Origin: Cyathus striatus
Taxonomy: Eukaryota > Basidiomycota > Agaricomycetes > Agaricales > Nidulariaceae
Direction: 5' to 3'
Assembly: GCA_025738555.1 (NCBI GenBank)
Contig: JAOVFP010000014.1
Location: 806,001-870,000 of the forward strand
Length of the DNA: 64,000 nucleotides
Below are positions 12,619 through 22,795 of the stretch, in pieces (position 1 is the first letter of the stretch; each line of letters begins with the position of its first letter). A program made the translations under genes and the position numbers. The notes below the pieces were generated by a model. It was given only the letters and a program-made list of their open reading frames with translations. It was not told where the DNA came from and did not search any database.

Positions 12619-13093
12619 TTAAGTGGCAGTCGAGTGGCATTTAGCAGCCATGCGGGCTTTGTCGATTTGAAACTGTGCTTCGCGGGCGAGCACAGATTCA
12701 ATGCTGGGGTGAGTAGTACCACAACGGCTGACCAAGGTGTTAGATTGTTGTAAGAATAAGAAGAATGTGCTGAAAGAGTATACGGACATGAATGGTCGAT
12801 CGAATATTATATCGGAGGCCTCGTCGGTTTGGAGTTGTGTATCAGCTGCGTACACATCTTCTTCACTGATGTTAGTTACAGTATCGCGACGCTCGGCCTC
12901 GTCGGGTTGGAGCTGTGCATCGGCGGCTGGCAAACTTTCTTTTTCGCTGATATCAGGATCACGATGTTGGCTAACAAAGATGTTAGGTTATTATAAGAAT
13001 ATATAGAAATAGTAATATGTACATGGTTGGTTGAGAAGAGAAAACGAGGAGACAGGAGGCAGCGAGAAGAGCGACGAGGAACTTTGAGATCAT
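12619..13093 (-). CDS. Small secreted protein with internal repeats (about 120 aa)
   Basis: The start is the ATG at 13093-13091, because it opens a classic signal peptide (MISKFLVALLAASCLLVFSS). Three exons, 13093-13023, 12970-12788 and 12727-12619, total 363 nt and stay in frame to a TAA at 12619. The introns (12971-13022 and 12728-12787) end alike, with a CTAAC branch site and a TTAG or TCAG acceptor. The mature part contains a repeated motif: ISEKESLPAADAQLQPDEA, then ISEEDVYAADTQLQTDEA, and a weaker PSIESVLAREAQFQIDKA in exon 3. The second donor, read as GTCCGT, is atypical; GTATAC 4 nt downstream would shift the frame and shorten the protein. Few cysteines. Function unknown; effector-like by size and secretion only. 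Confidence 0.68.
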
Positions 13094-13672
13094 GGCGGTA
13101 CGATGTTAGAGGAAGAGTTGAAGCCCTGGCGCCTATATATAAATCATTGAATATTCCTGACTCGGAGTCAAATTTCAATACATGGTACGGTTGAATTATT
13201 ATTTGACTCGTATTACAGCCCGAGAGAGTGAATTACGGACATACGACTGCGCAATCCAAAGCGCGGGTTCGCGTGACGAATGTATCGAGCACTAGCGGGC
13301 GGAGAGAGAGGGCGCCCAGGATGGAAGTGGGAAGGGATAGAGAAGAGCAGAGATACCCGGGCAAAGGCAGAAGGAGTAGGATGTTCAGGGATGTGTTCAA
13401 TGCGTCGTGTCGAGCATAGATGTTGACGGTGGATATATATATGTATTACATTACATCGTCATATAAGTAATGTAGTGACTTTCGAGCCGTTCCTGCAGTA
13501 TCGCGACATCATTATCGTCATGCCTACCACAACCGACTGCATTCCTATGTCTGTACTTAACATACAGTAAAAAATGTAAGAATATTACTGACACGACAAC
13601 ATAACCAAGTAATGAAGGCCATTGAGCACACAACAAAAATATTTAAATTCTAGTGCATGCGACCGCTTATAG
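13094..13672. other. Intergenic, no further gene
   Basis: Apart from the TATA-like site and the duplicated flank at 13430-13520, nothing is supported. The plus-strand frame 13228-13419 is Arg/Gly-rich and lacks gene-like features. Confidence 0.4.
13132..13144 (-). promoter_or_regulatory. TATA-box-like element of the secreted protein gene
   Basis: On the minus strand the sequence reads ATTTATATATAGG, about 40-50 nt upstream of the ATG at 13093. Position and sequence suit a TATA box with a short 5' leader. Confidence 0.5.
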
Positions 13673-13771
13673 CTCTCTGTCTGGGAGTCGAACCCAGCTT
13701 TCGCGCGATAATGAAACGACACACAGGAAATATATGACAGGCGCGTGTACTAACCGATATACTAACAGAGA
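13673..13771 (-). tRNA. tRNA-Asp(GTC) with intron
   Basis: The minus strand folds as a cloverleaf. The acceptor TCTCTGT pairs perfectly with ACAGAGA and is followed by discriminator G. The D-arm is GTATATCGGTTAGTAC, the anticodon stem CGCGC/GCGCG has loop CTGTCA (anticodon GTC), and the T-arm is CTGGG-TTCGACT-CCCAG. An intron of about 26 nt sits after position 37, the usual eukaryotic nuclear site. All stems are intact, so it is probably functional. Confidence 0.92.
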
Positions 13772-13772
13772 G

Positions 13773-14099
13773 TTGTCAATAAGTATGGCACTACGACCTT
13801 TATGCATGAGATGAGGTTCCATATATAGATGTCCCATGAAATTCATCAGAGTCGGTTTTTTGTGTTTCGTGTAATGCTACCAGCTGGGGTGCTTTCTTAC
13901 AGTATAGTAAGATTGAGAATCGCACTACTAAAAGAGTTACAAATCTATTATTTGACATACGACTGAGTAACCTACTAATTCCACTATCTAAACTGCAAAA
14001 CATCCGTATAAAACAATATCCATTACCCATATAAGTAGTCCCGACAAAGAGAGTACCGGATCTACGATCATACAATCCAAAGAAACCTAAGTATGAGCA
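13773..14099. other. No gene recognised
   Basis: Only a weak minus-strand frame is present, downstream of charged-family copy 1. Nothing specific is supported. Confidence 0.35.
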
Positions 14100-14681
14100 T
14101 CGTATACTCAACGGAAACATTACCTCTAAGCAGGAGTTTGCATGTCAGCCCGACGTATACGTTCTTCTGTCTTTGTGTGTTAGGCTCTTTGATAGATCCG
14201 AGGTTTCTTGTCTCCGAAGGGTCTCTTGTGGAGGTGAGAATAGAAAATGGACGTGGTGTAATGGCGAGTGGGGGTGTAGGATGTTGCATTGCTTTCGGGG
14301 TATCGATAGTATCCTCCTCATTGGAGGATGGAGACGAAGATTGATATAACATCCGATTCTACGCAAATCCAACATAAGTCTCCAACAGTAAAATTCATGC
14401 ATGCATTCATCCTAACCTCCCTCATCCTCCCCGTCCTCCTAAACTTCTCCCTCTCCCAGGCATCTTATTCTCCTTCTCGCTCTTCTCCTTCCGAAACATC
14501 CTCTCTCGCCGTCCGCCAATACTCCTCCGTATGCCTAATCCTCTTATTATACTCCATCACACTCTCATTATTCCGCACACTCCAAAGAGTATGTGGCATA
14601 CTCTCTTGCTGCCTCGCGATTCTTCCCCCTCCGCGTCGTGTACAGTTCGAGTATTGCGTTGCGGTTGGTGGGTGTGGACAT
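14100..14681 (-). pseudogene. Charged coiled-coil-like family, copy 1 (broken)
   Basis: Likely start ATG at 14681 (MSTPTNRNAILELYTTRRGK), giving an Arg/Glu-rich segment that stops at ECAE and continues in another frame as NNESVMEYNKRIRHTEEYW. After a probable intron ending near 14355 a Ser/Pro-rich exon follows (SSSPSSNEEDTIDTPKAM). The composition, the order charged exon then Ser-rich exon, and the orientation match the copies at 22.3-22.8 kb and 31.2-32.0 kb. The frame change makes it a probable pseudogene. Function unknown. Confidence 0.5.
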
Positions 14682-14849
14682 AAGGTAGCGCGCGAGGGTA
14701 TATGGAGGACTGGTGGGTGATGGATGGGGTGGAGTGGAGAAGGGAGGAGGGAGAGAGGAGAGGAGGAAAGTGAGGGGGAGGAGGGACACGATGAAGAGAG
14801 GGAAAGGGAGGTGCAGGTGGGGTCATGTCATTGTTCCTGTTCGCGTTGA

Positions 14850-15122
14850 TGACGTAAAATAACGTTCGGCGTCGACGTGGAGATTATGACCCTGTTGAAT
14901 GACGCGTCAACGCATCGGAACGGTACAGTGGATCCGCGTTCTCTTCCATTGCTCTTTCTCGGCTCTTTCTTGAGTTTCACTCTATTTTTTCCAGCTTTTA
15001 TGTTGTCCAGAGTTCTTTGTCACACGATTCTGTCATTCTCGATGAAAGAGATGCTCTACAAACTACAGCTACTAGCAGGAAGATAAAATATGCATTCCCT
15101 CGATCCGTAATCGACACCCGGG
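14850..15122. repeat. Duplicated segment, copy A (partner 17844-18205)
   Basis: Shared blocks in the same order include CTGTTGAAYGACRCGTCARCGC, GGATCC, CTCTTCCAYTGCTCTT, TTCGATGAAGAG-like, ATATGCATT and CGACACCCGG. The partner has extra insertions. Copy A lies upstream of charged-family copy 1 on the minus strand, so it may contain that gene's promoter side. Confidence 0.7.
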
Positions 15123-15209
15123 GAATCGAAGATGTGAATGTCTAAGATGTTATGTTTGATAAGAATAGTTCAAAGACACAAGTATGTTACAGGTAACTAA
15201 ATATACGAC

Positions 15210-15540
15210 GCCCCATCAAAGGAGATCGTATCCGTCCTCACGTCCTCCTTGTATCCATCCATCTGTAGGAGATCAATCAATGTAGGCTCCTCAGAGTGAT
15301 TCGTCATGCACGCTATTAGTATACAGGACTCACTATATGTTGTGCTACGATCTGTACATGATTCTGCAGGACACATTGCTGTCAAGACGTCGCAACAACC
15401 TTCGCTCGAGCATATTCAAACTGTAAGTTTTTGTCGTTAAATCAATTACTCATTGACAGGAATAAAATCAGGTGTTGTACTTCTCTCACAAATCATAAGC
15501 ATACTGGCGTTACGAAATAGGCATAAGCCATATGGAGAAG
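15210..15540 (+). pseudogene. Decayed duplicate of the membrane-protein gene 5' part
   Basis: The block matches 11160-11530 in order: CATCAAAGGAGATC, GGAGATCAATCAATGT, GATTCTGYRGGACACA, CTGTCAAGACGTC, CATATTCAAACTGTAAGTTT (with the same exon-intron border), and ATAGAGAAGGCTTCC-like. No matching Ser/Thr-rich or transmembrane exon follows, so this is a truncated copy. Confidence 0.75.
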
Positions 15541-15834
15541 GCTTCCGAATATGCGGATTTATCTATGAAAACATAACAGAGTGATCTGTAAAAGGGCTTG
15601 TTGCGTTGAGCGATGCTGAGACCGATAACGAAGCTCCCAAAAATTATAATGCAGTGGAAGCCATATACATAGCGATGAGCGCTATGGATTACTAGTACAG
15701 TCATCAACCATTATACGTGACAACAAAACTTGAAGTTGTGATTCCACATTATCTAGTACATATTCTACTATAAAAATTGTACATATGGATAGATATAATC
15801 ATATAGAATCACTTTGTATAATTTTTACCGCGCT

Positions 15835-16375
15835 GTGTTTTAGTAGGGAATGGACATTCGCAAAATAGTTGAGGGGACTGGATTTTGATCGAAACCACGT
15901 GGCGTGACAGCCGCTGATGGCAATACAGTTTATTACAAACACTTCAAAATTAAAGATTGCCGAAGTCCGGATCATTAATATAAACAAAACCTCCTTGTCT
16001 CGCAACACTGAGCACTTCAGATATCTAGTGATATCTGAGAACATAAATGCACTTTACTCATAAAAATATTTATACAGGTTTATTACATTGAATCATAGCT
16101 ACTTATGCTATAAAACAGTTAAATTAAGTACCTTTATTGAGTAATACATGCCATGTATTTTTTGGAAATCTCATGTTTGGGGTAACTCTCCAACTTAATT
16201 TATGTGTCATATATCTATTTCAATATATATCTGTAAAAATACTGTTGGAACTCATTACTGGGATACTAGGCCTCAAAATACAAAAATAATTGTAGTGATA
16301 GCCATAGATTTGACGTGAGGAGAAGTCAATCAGTTGGGTTTGTCACGTAGGGTGGTGTGTCACGTTGGGTGGTTG
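15835..16375. repeat. Dispersed repeat, CpG-bearing copy (partner 57190-57700)
   Basis: Shared features with the partner include GGACTGGATTTTGATC / GGGAATGAATTTTGATC, CCACGTGGCGTGACAG / CCACATGGTGTGACAG, TTCAAAATTA, and CGAAGTCCGGATCA / CAAAGTCCCAGATCA, and similarity carries on through GAGGAGAAGTCA / CAGGAGAAGCAA. No coding capacity is evident. The family is unknown; it may be a non-autonomous element. Confidence 0.65.
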
Positions 16376-16518
16376 ATGACTGTACAGTCTATCAGAAATA
16401 CTTAGTTGTTCATGATGCTCTCTAGTACGAGTACGTAGTATATCCAACAGTTTTAGTAGTATGCATTTTACTAGAAAATAAATACACAATGATCCCCCTA
16501 TTATGATATTAAACCTTA

Positions 16519-17111
16519 CTAAATAGGAGAACAGCTGAACGACGACGCTTCGTCATTGAAGTCCTCATCTCCATTATTCCCTGGAACATCGAAGAAACTC
16601 CATGTCCCGCCGGTCAAAACGACCCTATCATTTGGCGAGGAGCTCTCGCATCCAAAAGCACTGTTTAAACTTTGTCAATCGCAATTTTCTACCCACGATT
16701 CGTTCAATATTAACATACCTGAAGAATGTGCATACAAATCCAGCTGGAATTTGAGCGCTGCTGACCGTTTCGTCGAGAAAGCTCAATCCACCTGTAAAGC
16801 TGGTACAGGTATCGGATACTACTGGGATTGTGACGCATCCATCTTGAGGGTTGATACTTCCGCTGCAGAGGATAATGGATGGGCTCGCCTTGATAATGTC
16901 GTCAAAACGTGGTATAACAAATTCACAAAGAATTACAAACCTGAATACCACGAACGTTTGCTGCAGCGCCGGCAGTCACGGTGGCAACAGATGCGGCGGT
17001 GGCTGCAGTGGCTGCAGTGGCTGCAGATTGTGCAACAGCAGCAGACAAAGCAGCTGCGCTAGCAGAAGAAACCATTGCAAATGCTGCAAGAATGTATTTG
17101 GATGAGAACAT
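16519..17111 (-). CDS. Small secreted cysteine-rich protein (163 aa)
   Basis: The ATG at 17111 was chosen because it opens a signal peptide (MFSSKYILAAFAMVSSASAA). Exons 17111-16941, 16888-16719 and 16669-16519 total 492 nt and read through to a TAG at 16519. The introns are 52 and 49 nt, GT..AG. After an Ala-rich spacer with repeated AAT triplets (from GCAGTG-type 9-bp repeats) comes a compact domain with six cysteines, including LCSG, DGCVTIP, DTCTSFTGGLSFLDETVSS, GFVCTFF, FGCESS and SCSP. This is like the abundant crystallin-fold-like small secreted proteins of mushrooms, by pattern only. Secreted, function unknown. Codons and splice sites look intact. Confidence 0.75.
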
Positions 17112-17193
17112 TGTCGCAGGCTGTTGAGTAATAACCAAAGTATATGGGAGATGTGAGTGGTTGTAGGAGATGCTGGATAAAGCAGAAAACATA

Positions 17194-17204
17194 CCTATTT
17201 TATA
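17194..17204 (-). promoter_or_regulatory. TATA-box-like element of the cysteine-rich protein gene
   Basis: The minus strand reads TATAAAATAGG about 85 nt upstream of the ATG at 17111, a usual distance for a fungal TATA box. Confidence 0.5.
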
Positions 17205-17843
17205 GTAGTTATCTCTCCCAAAGAATGAGTTTAAAGAAACTACCGGCGAGCTCGAATTCCGAGAGGCTGTGGAGAAAACATATTCTCTGTCAGTACTATG
17301 TCCGTAGTTCTTCCAACATCTTGCGTATAATCAATCAAACCGCATGTTTCTCCTCTCACATATCTCACGAGTGTACGGTGGTTTAATCATCGCAAAGAGA
17401 GATTTTAGAAATATACCGGAGCTATTTGAAGTCCGATACCGTGCTCAGAGGATGGGATAAAAATAGCTATGTTACAACATCGAATTATATGGGATTCTCT
17501 GTCGGTATTTCGGTGATAGAGCGCAGACTTAGCAGGTTAAATGGAATCACTGATTACAATCATCATCAAGTTTACATATAGAGTGGGAAGAAGTTGAGCG
17601 CCCGTTGCAGAGGGGGCGCGCTGGGCCATGCGCACGATTGGCTGACCGCCGTCTGGGCGCTGACGAAGCACTACCTTGTAAACGGACCGTAGAATTGTCC
17701 GAAAATCAAATAGAATTTATTAAGCTGTATTTAGGATACAATTTGTAAATAAGTAGACGAGAAATATGTATATATTAGGGGAGAAGGGAAGGAATAGAGC
17801 AAGAACTGCGTCGACCACAGATGTCGTTGGTGTTTGAATCGAG

Positions 17844-18205
17844 ACGACAATGACGTAATGGTTAAAACAGCATCGATTATCTACGATCTTATCTTATCTT
17901 ATCTTCCGATTCTAAATCTGTTGAACGACACGTCAGCGCTTCGGCATACACATCAGAACAGCACAGGGGATCCATGATACGCTCTTCCACTGCTCTTCCC
18001 TTCATCTAAAGTTTCAACCATCGATCCTCGACTGACACAAATTTTTACGCTGTCAAGAGTTTGTTATCAGGCAAGTTAGATGATATTATTTTCGATGAAG
18101 AGCAGTGTCCTACAACTACTGGGAACACAAAAAATATGCATTTTACAAGCAATTAATAAAGTGCCAACACATAGATCCATATTTGCAACTGCGTGTCGAC
18201 ACCCG
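17844..18205. repeat. Duplicated segment, copy B (partner 14850-15122)
   Basis: Same blocks as copy A, starting after a short TCTTATCT array near 17885 and ending at CGACACCCGG. No charged-family exon lies beside this copy. Confidence 0.65.
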
Positions 18206-18299
18206 GACTCACTGGACAACCTACACCCACTGTTTGTCCACTGTAGCCATTAGGATCAATCGGGTGGGTGTACGGCCTGGGTTGTGTTAACCACAAGAC

Positions 18300-18370
18300 A
18301 AGCCCTAGTGGTTCAATGGCTCAGCCGCTCAGCGCTCATTGTTGAAATACGAACGGCGTGACGCATACCG
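18300..18370 (+). pseudogene. tRNA-like unit 1 (partial)
   Basis: An A-box-like GCCCTAGTGGTTCAATGGC follows AAGACAA. The B box is degenerate (GTTGAAATAC) and no acceptor partner is seen. Included because it matches the other units. Confidence 0.4.
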
Positions 18371-18736
18371 ACTCAATATCAATTTTTAATTAGGTAAAAC
18401 GCAGTCAAGTTGTCAATTTTATTAAGCGCTTTCGTTATGTATTAGCGCGTTCAGCAATGCGACTGGCGGTACAGAAATGAATGGATTTTCTATGCAGATG
18501 TCGTCGAATTACATGCAACGTATTAATCTCTCCATTTACATCTCAAGATTTCACAACGCAATATATTCCCTCCATCCTCGCTTATCGTGACATACGTCAC
18601 TTCAACAGTTCAACTATACACCCAGGCACCTTCACTTTGGCATTGCAAACGATCGATGGTGTGAGTTCCCGGGGTTGAATACGCTGCTACCAGATAGTTA
18701 GGTGGTTGTACCAACGACAAAACGATACATAGGAAA

Positions 18737-18818
18737 AGACAACATGCCATAGACGTTCAACACCTCATTAATTAATGTTGAAGCGACGAAGGGTGTGAGT
18801 TCGAAACTCCGTCTTGCC
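18737..18818 (+). pseudogene. tRNA-like unit 2
   Basis: GACAACATGCCATAGACGTTCAACACC, a variable middle, then GTGTGAGTTCGAAACTCC and CTTGCC. The D-arm-like and T-arm-like parts are present but the acceptor is imperfect. Confidence 0.55.
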
Positions 18819-19184
18819 CTATGTCCCCCGCGTCTTCTTTTGTGCCAATAAGAAGATGCAACATTAATTTTACCAAGCATCCTGGGGTCCCCACATGTAT
18901 TCGTACATTCTGCAACTTTGCGAATGATGGCATGTACACACTGACAAACTATATTGCCAGACTCCAGATGTCGTCGAATTATACGCAAGGATATATCTGT
19001 CCCAATCGTAACCATCTCGCTGGTTTCCCTCCATACTCACCTATCCCGATTGCACCATCTTGTACACACCAACTCCAATTCGACCATTGGGAGAGATCTT
19101 GTTGGATCTACTATCGAAAATGACTGGGCTAGTATGGAGATACTAGGCAGCTGTGTTAAGGATGGCAAGCAATACGTAGGGAAT

Positions 19185-19258
19185 GTCAACATGCCCTGGC
19201 AGTTCAATAACTTATTGACGAAACCACAAGAGGCGTGAGTTCGAAATTAGGTGTTGTC
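19185..19258 (+). pseudogene. tRNA-like unit 3
   Basis: GTCAACATGCCCTGGCAGTTC at the 5' side and GGCGTGAGTTCGAAATT, then TGTTGTC, at the 3' side. Units 2 and 3 lie in a tandem duplication of about 450-470 bp: 18490-18545 also matches 18966-19035 (ATGTCGTCGAATTA). Confidence 0.6.
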
Positions 19259-19431
19259 ATATATGTATTTGCTGCAGTCATGTTTTTCACTCCAACTTTG
19301 TCTAACGGGAGTAACCGAGCGATGAGGTTAATTTTGCCACGACCCACTGAGGATATAACAAGACAACATGTGAGTTGAACTGGGATGAAGGTTATTTAGT
19401 ATTTTTATAATACATTACTTGCGAAGAATAT

Positions 19432-19504
19432 GGCAACATGGCCCAATAGTTTCAAGTTCAACACCTCTGAGTTCTGGAGTACGAGTTCAACATTTTATGT
19501 TGCC
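19432..19504 (+). pseudogene. tRNA-like unit 4, perfect 7-bp acceptor
   Basis: 73 nt bounded by GGCAACA and TGTTGCC, which pair perfectly. Contains TTCAACACC and a B-box-like ACGAGTTCAACAT. The T-stem is poor, so it is unlikely to be a functional tRNA. Two shorter deletion variants (GACAACATGTGAGTTG at about 19372 and GACAACATGTGGGTTCG at 19711) lie close by. Confidence 0.6.
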
Positions 19505-19962
19505 ATACAGTTCTGAGGAGGATGTTTTTGTCTCAGAAGCGTAGCTGTTTCGCTGAGAACCATCTTTTTTTTTGCCCCGAGCCTCAGGCTTGTTCTATGC
19601 TAAATTAAACGAGTGGAATGGGTAATGGGTAGGGGTACACTCCCACTTTCATGTCTACTCCATTTGATATTCCAGGGTCGGGTATAAGCTTTCAATTAAA
19701 AGTTGCAAAAGACAACATGTGGGTTCGAAACTTGATGTTTTCAGAATTTTGTAACTGTGACTTTTTTCATTGGTGGAAACGTTAACAACTGGCAATTTGA
19801 TTTGATTAGTACGGTATCTTATATAGAACACCTCATCTAGACACCGGTATATAACCAAAGTATACATTATCTATATGAAATAACTCTATTTATACCTCGG
19901 CGACTGTCCACTGCATTTGCTCTAAGATCAGAATGCTAACATTAAACGATCTTGAAGGTCAC

Positions 19963-20919
19963 TTACCGATTTAAAACTTTATGAAGAAGCATCATCAAGA
20001 AATGGAATAAATGCTTCAGGCGTGGTGATATAGAAGACTTGATGAGGGACTGAATATCCTTTTCCACATTATGAAGTCGGTCGTTCAAATGTTTTAGAGT
20101 GCTCCTAGGTAAAGAAACAAGTTCCAGTTTCGGAGGAATACTCCATTTAGTATTTTCTTCGTACGCCTTCAGTAAACAAGAGACCATAGAAAGTGCTGAC
20201 TCCTTGGTTTCACTAAATTTGAAGATATTCGAATCTCCTACGTTGGCTCTCAAATCTCGTAAGCGTGCTTCCCCTTGGGTGTTGGTCTTATCTGTCCACT
20301 TGGTCATTCCTAAAGCTACGATACTGGATCGGACGCCTTCATAAAGGATTTTATCATAAACAGTTGTGGAATTTGCCGTAGTCAGTGTTATGTCTTGGAG
20401 GTATATAATACCAGCAATTTTCACTCCGCTACGAAGTCTATGTATCATATTGACGTTAATTCTAAAAAATAGTACTCAAGCTATAGGCTGTTACGTACGA
20501 GTTCATCATCCAATTTGCGATTCGTGCCCAAATTTCTGCGTCACTTTCGCTGGTTCCGTTGAATCCAGGGGTATCAACGATAATGAGACGTCTGTCTGGG
20601 TGCTCGTCATCAGCAAATTCAAGAGTAGCGTGTTCCAAGTTTATTGTGCATGGTTTAAGGCTACAGTGGTCGACCTTCATCCCGCCATCTTCGGGTAGTA
20701 AGGTGTTTATGAACTATAAGCATTAAAATAAATGACGAGTGTCATTCCTTTATTTACTTACTGTACTTTTGCCAACACCCGCAACACCAATAACACTTAA
20801 ATGATTCAGTTAGTCAGCCAAAGACTCGAGACTAAGAATATCAGAAGAACTTACATAACTGCGAAGTCGGTAGACTTTCCGTCAGTAACTACCGAGTCAA
20901 CGCTTTTCTCAGAAGCCAT
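19963..20919 (-). CDS. AIG1-like P-loop GTPase (262 aa)
   Basis: Four exons (20919-20855, 20795-20762, 20713-20499, 20437-19963) give 789 nt in one frame. The start is the ATG at 20919. The P-loop GVAGVGKST crosses the second intron, so correct splicing is required for it. Walker B/G3 is IIVDTPGF, G4 is TKWTD in VALGMTKWTD, and the C-terminal quarter is helical and Leu-rich (LNDRLHNVEKDIQSLI). This matches the large mushroom family of single-domain, septin/AIG1-like GTPases, which bind and hydrolyse GTP; their cellular roles are mostly unknown. All nucleotide-binding motifs are present, so I judge it functional. It lies among tRNA-like relics with no operon-like partner. Confidence 0.82.
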
Positions 20920-22340
20920 TGTTCTATGCGTAGAAAGCACTATGCGGGCTTTTGTAGCGCTAGTTGACTGTGAGGAGACCCCTTTTAAGTGAAATAATTG
21001 GCGCCTGAGTGTTGTGCATGTCGTGTATTATTTGAGTTCGCTTGTACTTGGCGTTTACAATTTTGTGGATCGGCAGACTTCTGGACGGCACTCGTGCGAG
21101 GTGATGTGCTAAGAATGAGTGCGGTGTTCAAATATTTATTCCCCATGATCGAGACTACTATCCTAGATGACAGGTAGTGCAGTTACAACGAATTCTAAAT
21201 CTATTCTTATGGTCATGATGAACACAATTATTCAATTTCGGTTTAATATCATCTTGAGCGCAGCTTCTCAGCATAGCTTTGCAGAGCATGTTGATCTATT
21301 GCCCATTAATTTGCTTCTTGACTACGCCTTGTGTGGACATAATGAATTATCGGCACCCCATGTTAACGTGAGAAAACTTACTTATTTGTCACTGATCTTC
21401 TACTACATAGACGGCAGACTGTCTACAGCTTCGTCTAGATCTCATACCAAAACTCTCAGCACTGCTTACTATCGGATATTATATTGTTAGCATCTCCGTT
21501 ACTCCATATCTGTTGCGGTTCTTCAATCTCCTTGATCGTAGACGTAAATTTGCACCACTGGAGGCTCCTCATTCATCCATACATATTTGCTGTCAGGATT
21601 ACCTGGGGCCTTCAAGCGAGAGCGCCTGAGGCGCGGTTGCACCCGTCAATCGCTAGCGTATGCCATCGGGTAGATTTTTCTACCACCACTTCCACCTTTA
21701 TAGTTCTAGTTGTTAAACGATGGATGAGAAAGTTGATAATAATCGGGTATAGATAAGACATTACTGCTATTTAAAAACGCAACATAGCCTGCTGGTTCAT
21801 TATGCGAGAGCTTTCGGAGGTGTGGGTTCGGAATTCGATGTTGTTATACTCGCTTCAGGTAAAGGAGATCCGACATTTCAATTTTTTGTGGTGTGTTTTT
21901 AGTATGTATTCATGATCTCTAACTTGTGATGCTTACGATGTGTATGAATCTATTCCATTTATTGTACCATGTAGGTGCAAGTAATATGCCAAGTTATCGC
22001 TACGGAAGTTAACTTGTCCGTATATGAGTTGCAAAGAATGTTAACTGACCTTCACGCAATCCAAATAGACCTAAGCGTGTGTCAATCCGAATATCGGTGA
22101 TACAACGAAAGTGAAAGTACGTACCTCCAAATCACTTTCCATCGCTCAGAGACATAGTTATTAGGTAAGTGTACATGTTTTCGACATACCTTCGGCAGGT
22201 TTTCGTCGTAGGTAGAAATGGGATGTTCAAGTGATACGTCAGCTTCACTAAAGCTGTACCCTCACTCGTGATTTTGGGATCGATACATCGTCCTTTATCT
22301 TTGAGGATTCTTCTGGGATGGCTAGGACAAAGAGTACACA
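20920..22340. other. No gene recognised, except a tRNA-like unit
   Basis: Short frames only. A decayed continuation of charged-family copy 2 probably occupies 22132-22340 on the minus strand (IPEESSKIKDDVSIP-like after the stop). Confidence 0.4.
21779..21846 (+). pseudogene. tRNA-like unit 5
   Basis: GCAACATAGCCTGCTGGTTC at the 5' side and GGTGTGGGTTCGGAATTC, then TGTTGTT, at the 3' side. Shortened anticodon region. Confidence 0.55.
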
Positions 22341-22795
22341 TCATATGTCGGATGATTGGTTGGGGCCAGAGCCGGTATAAGCACTTCCTTCAGGAATATG
22401 AAAGAGAGCCCTTGAAGATAGTACACGATCCTACGAATAAGAAATGTAAGTTGACATTGCAATGAGATGTTACAGCGACTTACACTCAACGTCCTCTTCC
22501 TCAGATTCTTCGTGTCCATCTCCCCTTCCCAATCATTCTCCTTCTCCTCCATCATCTTCCTGTCCTTCCTCCTCTTCTCCGTACTTTTCCTACTATGCTC
22601 CTTCTGCCGCACCCCCACCTTCTCCCTATGGTTCTCCCTCCGTCTCATACTAGAATCCCTCCCAACCTCCGGATGTCTCCTCGTACACTCCCTAGATGCT
22701 TCCCTAAGCCTCTCCAACCCCGCCTCCTTCTCCCTCCCCATTCGCCCCTTCTCCTTAAAGCGCATAAACATTTTTACTATATCTTCTCCATCCAT
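22341..22795 (-). pseudogene. Charged coiled-coil-like family, copy 2 (truncated by TGA)
   Basis: Exon 1 (22795-22484) encodes about 104 residues very rich in Arg, Lys and Glu (MDGEDIVKMFMRFKEKGRMG at the start), probably a long helix or coiled coil. An intron at 22431-22483 leads in phase to DRVLSSRALFHIPEGSAY, which aligns with LLVLSASPAVLFEIPEDSLF of copy 3. A TGA at 22341 stops the frame. Beyond it, IPEESSKIKDDVSIP still resembles copy 3 (LPVDESLEVEEYISIC), so the end is premature relative to copy 3. It could still make a 134-residue protein. No known domain is recognised; basic and charged regions might bind nucleic acid, but that is speculation. Confidence 0.6.

Noticed and set aside
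13228..13419. Plus-strand Arg/Gly-rich ORF
   Set aside because: No start context, domain or homology; the composition is that of GC-richer intergenic DNA.
14400..14720. Plus-strand ORF with a signal-peptide-like start (MHAFILTSLILPVLLNFSLS)
   Set aside because: The hydrophobic start lies opposite the charged-family copy 1 region, and downstream residues show no secreted-protein pattern. Kept as a weak alternative only.
16556..17062. Plus-strand 168-codon ORF
   Set aside because: Antisense to the cysteine-rich secreted protein gene, whose signal peptide, introns and cysteines make the better case.
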